Made by a program: the position numbers and the translations under genes. A DNA stretch of 64,000 nt from Xylocopa sonorina (lineage: Eukaryota; Arthropoda; Insecta; Hymenoptera; Apidae): assembly GCF_050948175.1 (NCBI RefSeq), contig NW_027490128.1, positions 1,518,120 through 1,582,119 on the forward strand, read 5' to 3'. The first letter of the stretch is position 1. Each line of letters starts with the position of its first letter. The notes below the pieces were generated by a model, which was not told where the DNA came from, made no database searches, and was given only the letters and a program-made list of their open reading frames with translations. This document shows, piece by piece, positions 62,291-64,000 of the stretch.

Positions 62291-62294
62291 CTAC
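62291..62294 (+). other. Paralogous empty site of Ty3 element 2
   Basis: GAACTAAATTGCTACGATACCTAG with the preceding CAATATCGCTTTTTAAG and following GGAAGTGTGGCATTT monomer matches both flanks of element 2 joined at CTAC. Left-flank offset is 16,652 and right-flank offset 7,656. The difference equals 8,992 plus 4. Confidence 0.9.
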
Positions 62295-63093
62295 GATACC
62301 TAGACATCTGCAGACGCTATTTCCTAGCAAGGAAGTGTGGCATTTACATTCATTTGAAGTGTAGACGAGGAATACATGACACTTCGCAAATCATATTATA
62401 TCTTACCATGAAACACAGAAATAAGATGCGATATCGCGTTTTAAGAATCATAAGAACTCTTTTGCTACGATACGTAGAAATCTGCAAACGCCATTTCCTT
62501 GCAAGGAAGTGTCGCATTTACATTCATTTGAAGTGTAGACGAGGAATACATAACACTTCGCAAATCATATTATATCTTACCATGAAACATAGAAATGAGA
62601 TGCGATTTCGCGTCTTGAGAATCATAAGAACTCTATCGCTACGATACGTAGACATCTGCAGACGCTATTTCCTTGGAAGGAAGTGTCGCATTTACATTCA
62701 TTTGACTCGTAGACGAGGAATGCATAACACTTCGCAATGAATATTATATCTTATCATGAAACATAGATATGAGATGCTATATCTCGTTTTAAGAAACATT
62801 TGAACTCTATTGCTACGATACCTAGACAACTGGAGACGCTATTTCCTAGCAAGGAAGTGTCGCATTTACATTCATCTGAAGTGTAGACAGGGAATACATG
62901 ACACTTCGCAAATCATGTTATATCTTACCATGAAACATAGAGTTGAGATGCGATATCGCGTTTTAAGAAGCATTAGAAATCTATTGCTACGATACGTAGA
63001 CATCTGGTGACGCTATTTCCTAGGAAGGAAGTGTCGCATTTACATTCATTTGAAGTGTAGACGAGGAATACATAACACTTCGCAAATCATATT

Positions 63094-64000
63094 ATATCTT
63101 ACCATGATACATAGAAATGAGATGCGATATCGCGTTTTAAGAAGCATTAGAACTCTATTGCTACGATAGGTAGACATCTGCAAACGCTATTTCCTTGCAA
63201 GGAAGTGTCGCATTTACATTCATATGAAGTGTAGACGAGGAATACATAACACTTCGCAAATCATATTATATCTTACCATGAAACATAGAAATGAGATGCG
63301 ATATTGTGTTTTGGGAAGCATTAGAACCCTATCGCTACGATACCTAGACATCTGCAGACGCTATTTCCTTTCAGGGAAGTGTCGCATTTACATTGATTTG
63401 AAGTGTAGACGAGGAGTAGATAACACTTCGCAAATCATATTATATTCTACCATGAAACATAGAAATGAGATGCGATATCGCGTTTTTAGAAACATGAGAA
63501 ATCTATTGCTACGATACGAAGACATCTGCAAACGCTATTTCCTAGCGAGGAAGGGTCGCATTCACATTCATTTGAAGTGTAGACGAGGAATACATAACAC
63601 TTCGCAAATCATATTATATCTTACCATGATACATAGAAATGAGATGCGATATCGCGTTTTAAGAAGCATTAGAACTCTATTGCTACGATAGGTAGACATC
63701 TGCAAACGCTATTTCCTTGCAAGGAAGTGTCGCATTTACATTCATATGAAGTGTAGACGAGGAATACATAACACTTCGCAAATCATATTATATCTTACCA
63801 TGAAACATAGAAATGAGATGCGATATTGTGTTTTGGGAAGCATTAGAACCCTATCGCTACGATACCTAGACATCTGCAGACGCTATTTCCTTTCAGGGAA
63901 GTGTCGCATTTACATTGATTTGAAGTGTAGACGAGGAGTAGATAACACTTCGCAAATCATATTATATTCTACCATGAAACATAGAAATGAGATGCGATAT
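63094..64000 (+). repeat. Tandem trimer (522 bp), continuing past the edge
   Basis: The same trimer reappears 4,350 bp downstream (25 x 174) and is cut by the window end partway through its second copy. Confidence 0.88.

Larger units (their letters stand above)
54635..64000 (+). repeat. Satellite array block 4 (174-bp monomer)
   Basis: The array continues in the same orientation to the window edge, with short-period higher-order repeats dominating: tetramers near 55.4-56.9 kb and trimers near 58.7-60 kb and from 63.1 kb. A 44-monomer copy (offset 7,656) links 54.64-55.3 kb to 62.29-63.0 kb. 57656-57868 recurs at 60788-61000, offset 3,132 (18 x 174). No gene is visible. Confidence 0.97.

Noticed and set aside
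1..64000. CRISPR array
   Set aside because: Repeats are contiguous 174-bp monomers without unique spacers, in a eukaryotic retrotransposon context.

Overview
The window is a eukaryotic tandem-satellite array interrupted by three insertions of one long-terminal-repeat (LTR) retrotransposon family. It contains no host gene that I can support. The host is most likely an insect. The retrotransposon promoter has the arthropod Inr+DPE layout, and the Gag-Pol is of an insect Ty3/Gypsy type lacking env. An ant, bee or wasp is my guess from the CpG-rich element, but the sequence does not settle it.

Layout: (1) 1-9732 satellite; (2) 9733-18724 full-length Ty3/Gypsy element, + strand, 8,992 bp, flanked by CTAT duplications; (3) 18725-28117 satellite; (4) 28118-29727 solo LTR, - strand, 1,610 bp, flanked by TTAT; (5) 29728-45642 satellite; (6) 45643-54634 second full-length element, - strand, also 8,992 bp, flanked by CTAC; (7) 54635-64000 satellite, running off the right edge. 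About 44.4 kb is satellite (roughly 255 monomers of 174 bp, all head-to-tail in one orientation) and about 19.6 kb is LTR-element DNA.

The satellite has two main monomer classes. Class A carries a perfect 10-bp palindrome, GCGATATCGC. Class B lacks it and carries two in-frame TGA triplets. They are arranged in higher-order repeats. Exact or near-exact duplications at multiples of 174 bp are visible at many scales (2, 3, 4, 8, 12, 14, 21, 44 and 45 monomers), as expected from repeated unequal exchange. The many Arg-rich reading frames in the array follow from 174 being 3 x 58 and do not look like genes.

The two full-length elements look intact. Each has 1,591-bp LTRs with one mismatch found between the pair, a primer-binding site matching the 3' end of a tRNA-Leu, a gag with two CCHC knuckles, and a pol in the -1 frame encoding protease, reverse transcriptase, RNase H and integrase. 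Each also has a polypurine tract abutting the 3' LTR. Gag and pol are linked by a textbook -1 frameshift signal (G GGA AAC, 6-nt spacer, GC-rich stem). The LTR promoter is an Inr/DPE pair at exact spacing. All three insertions have paralogous empty sites elsewhere in the same array, so each insertion is younger than the local satellite amplification that copied its target.
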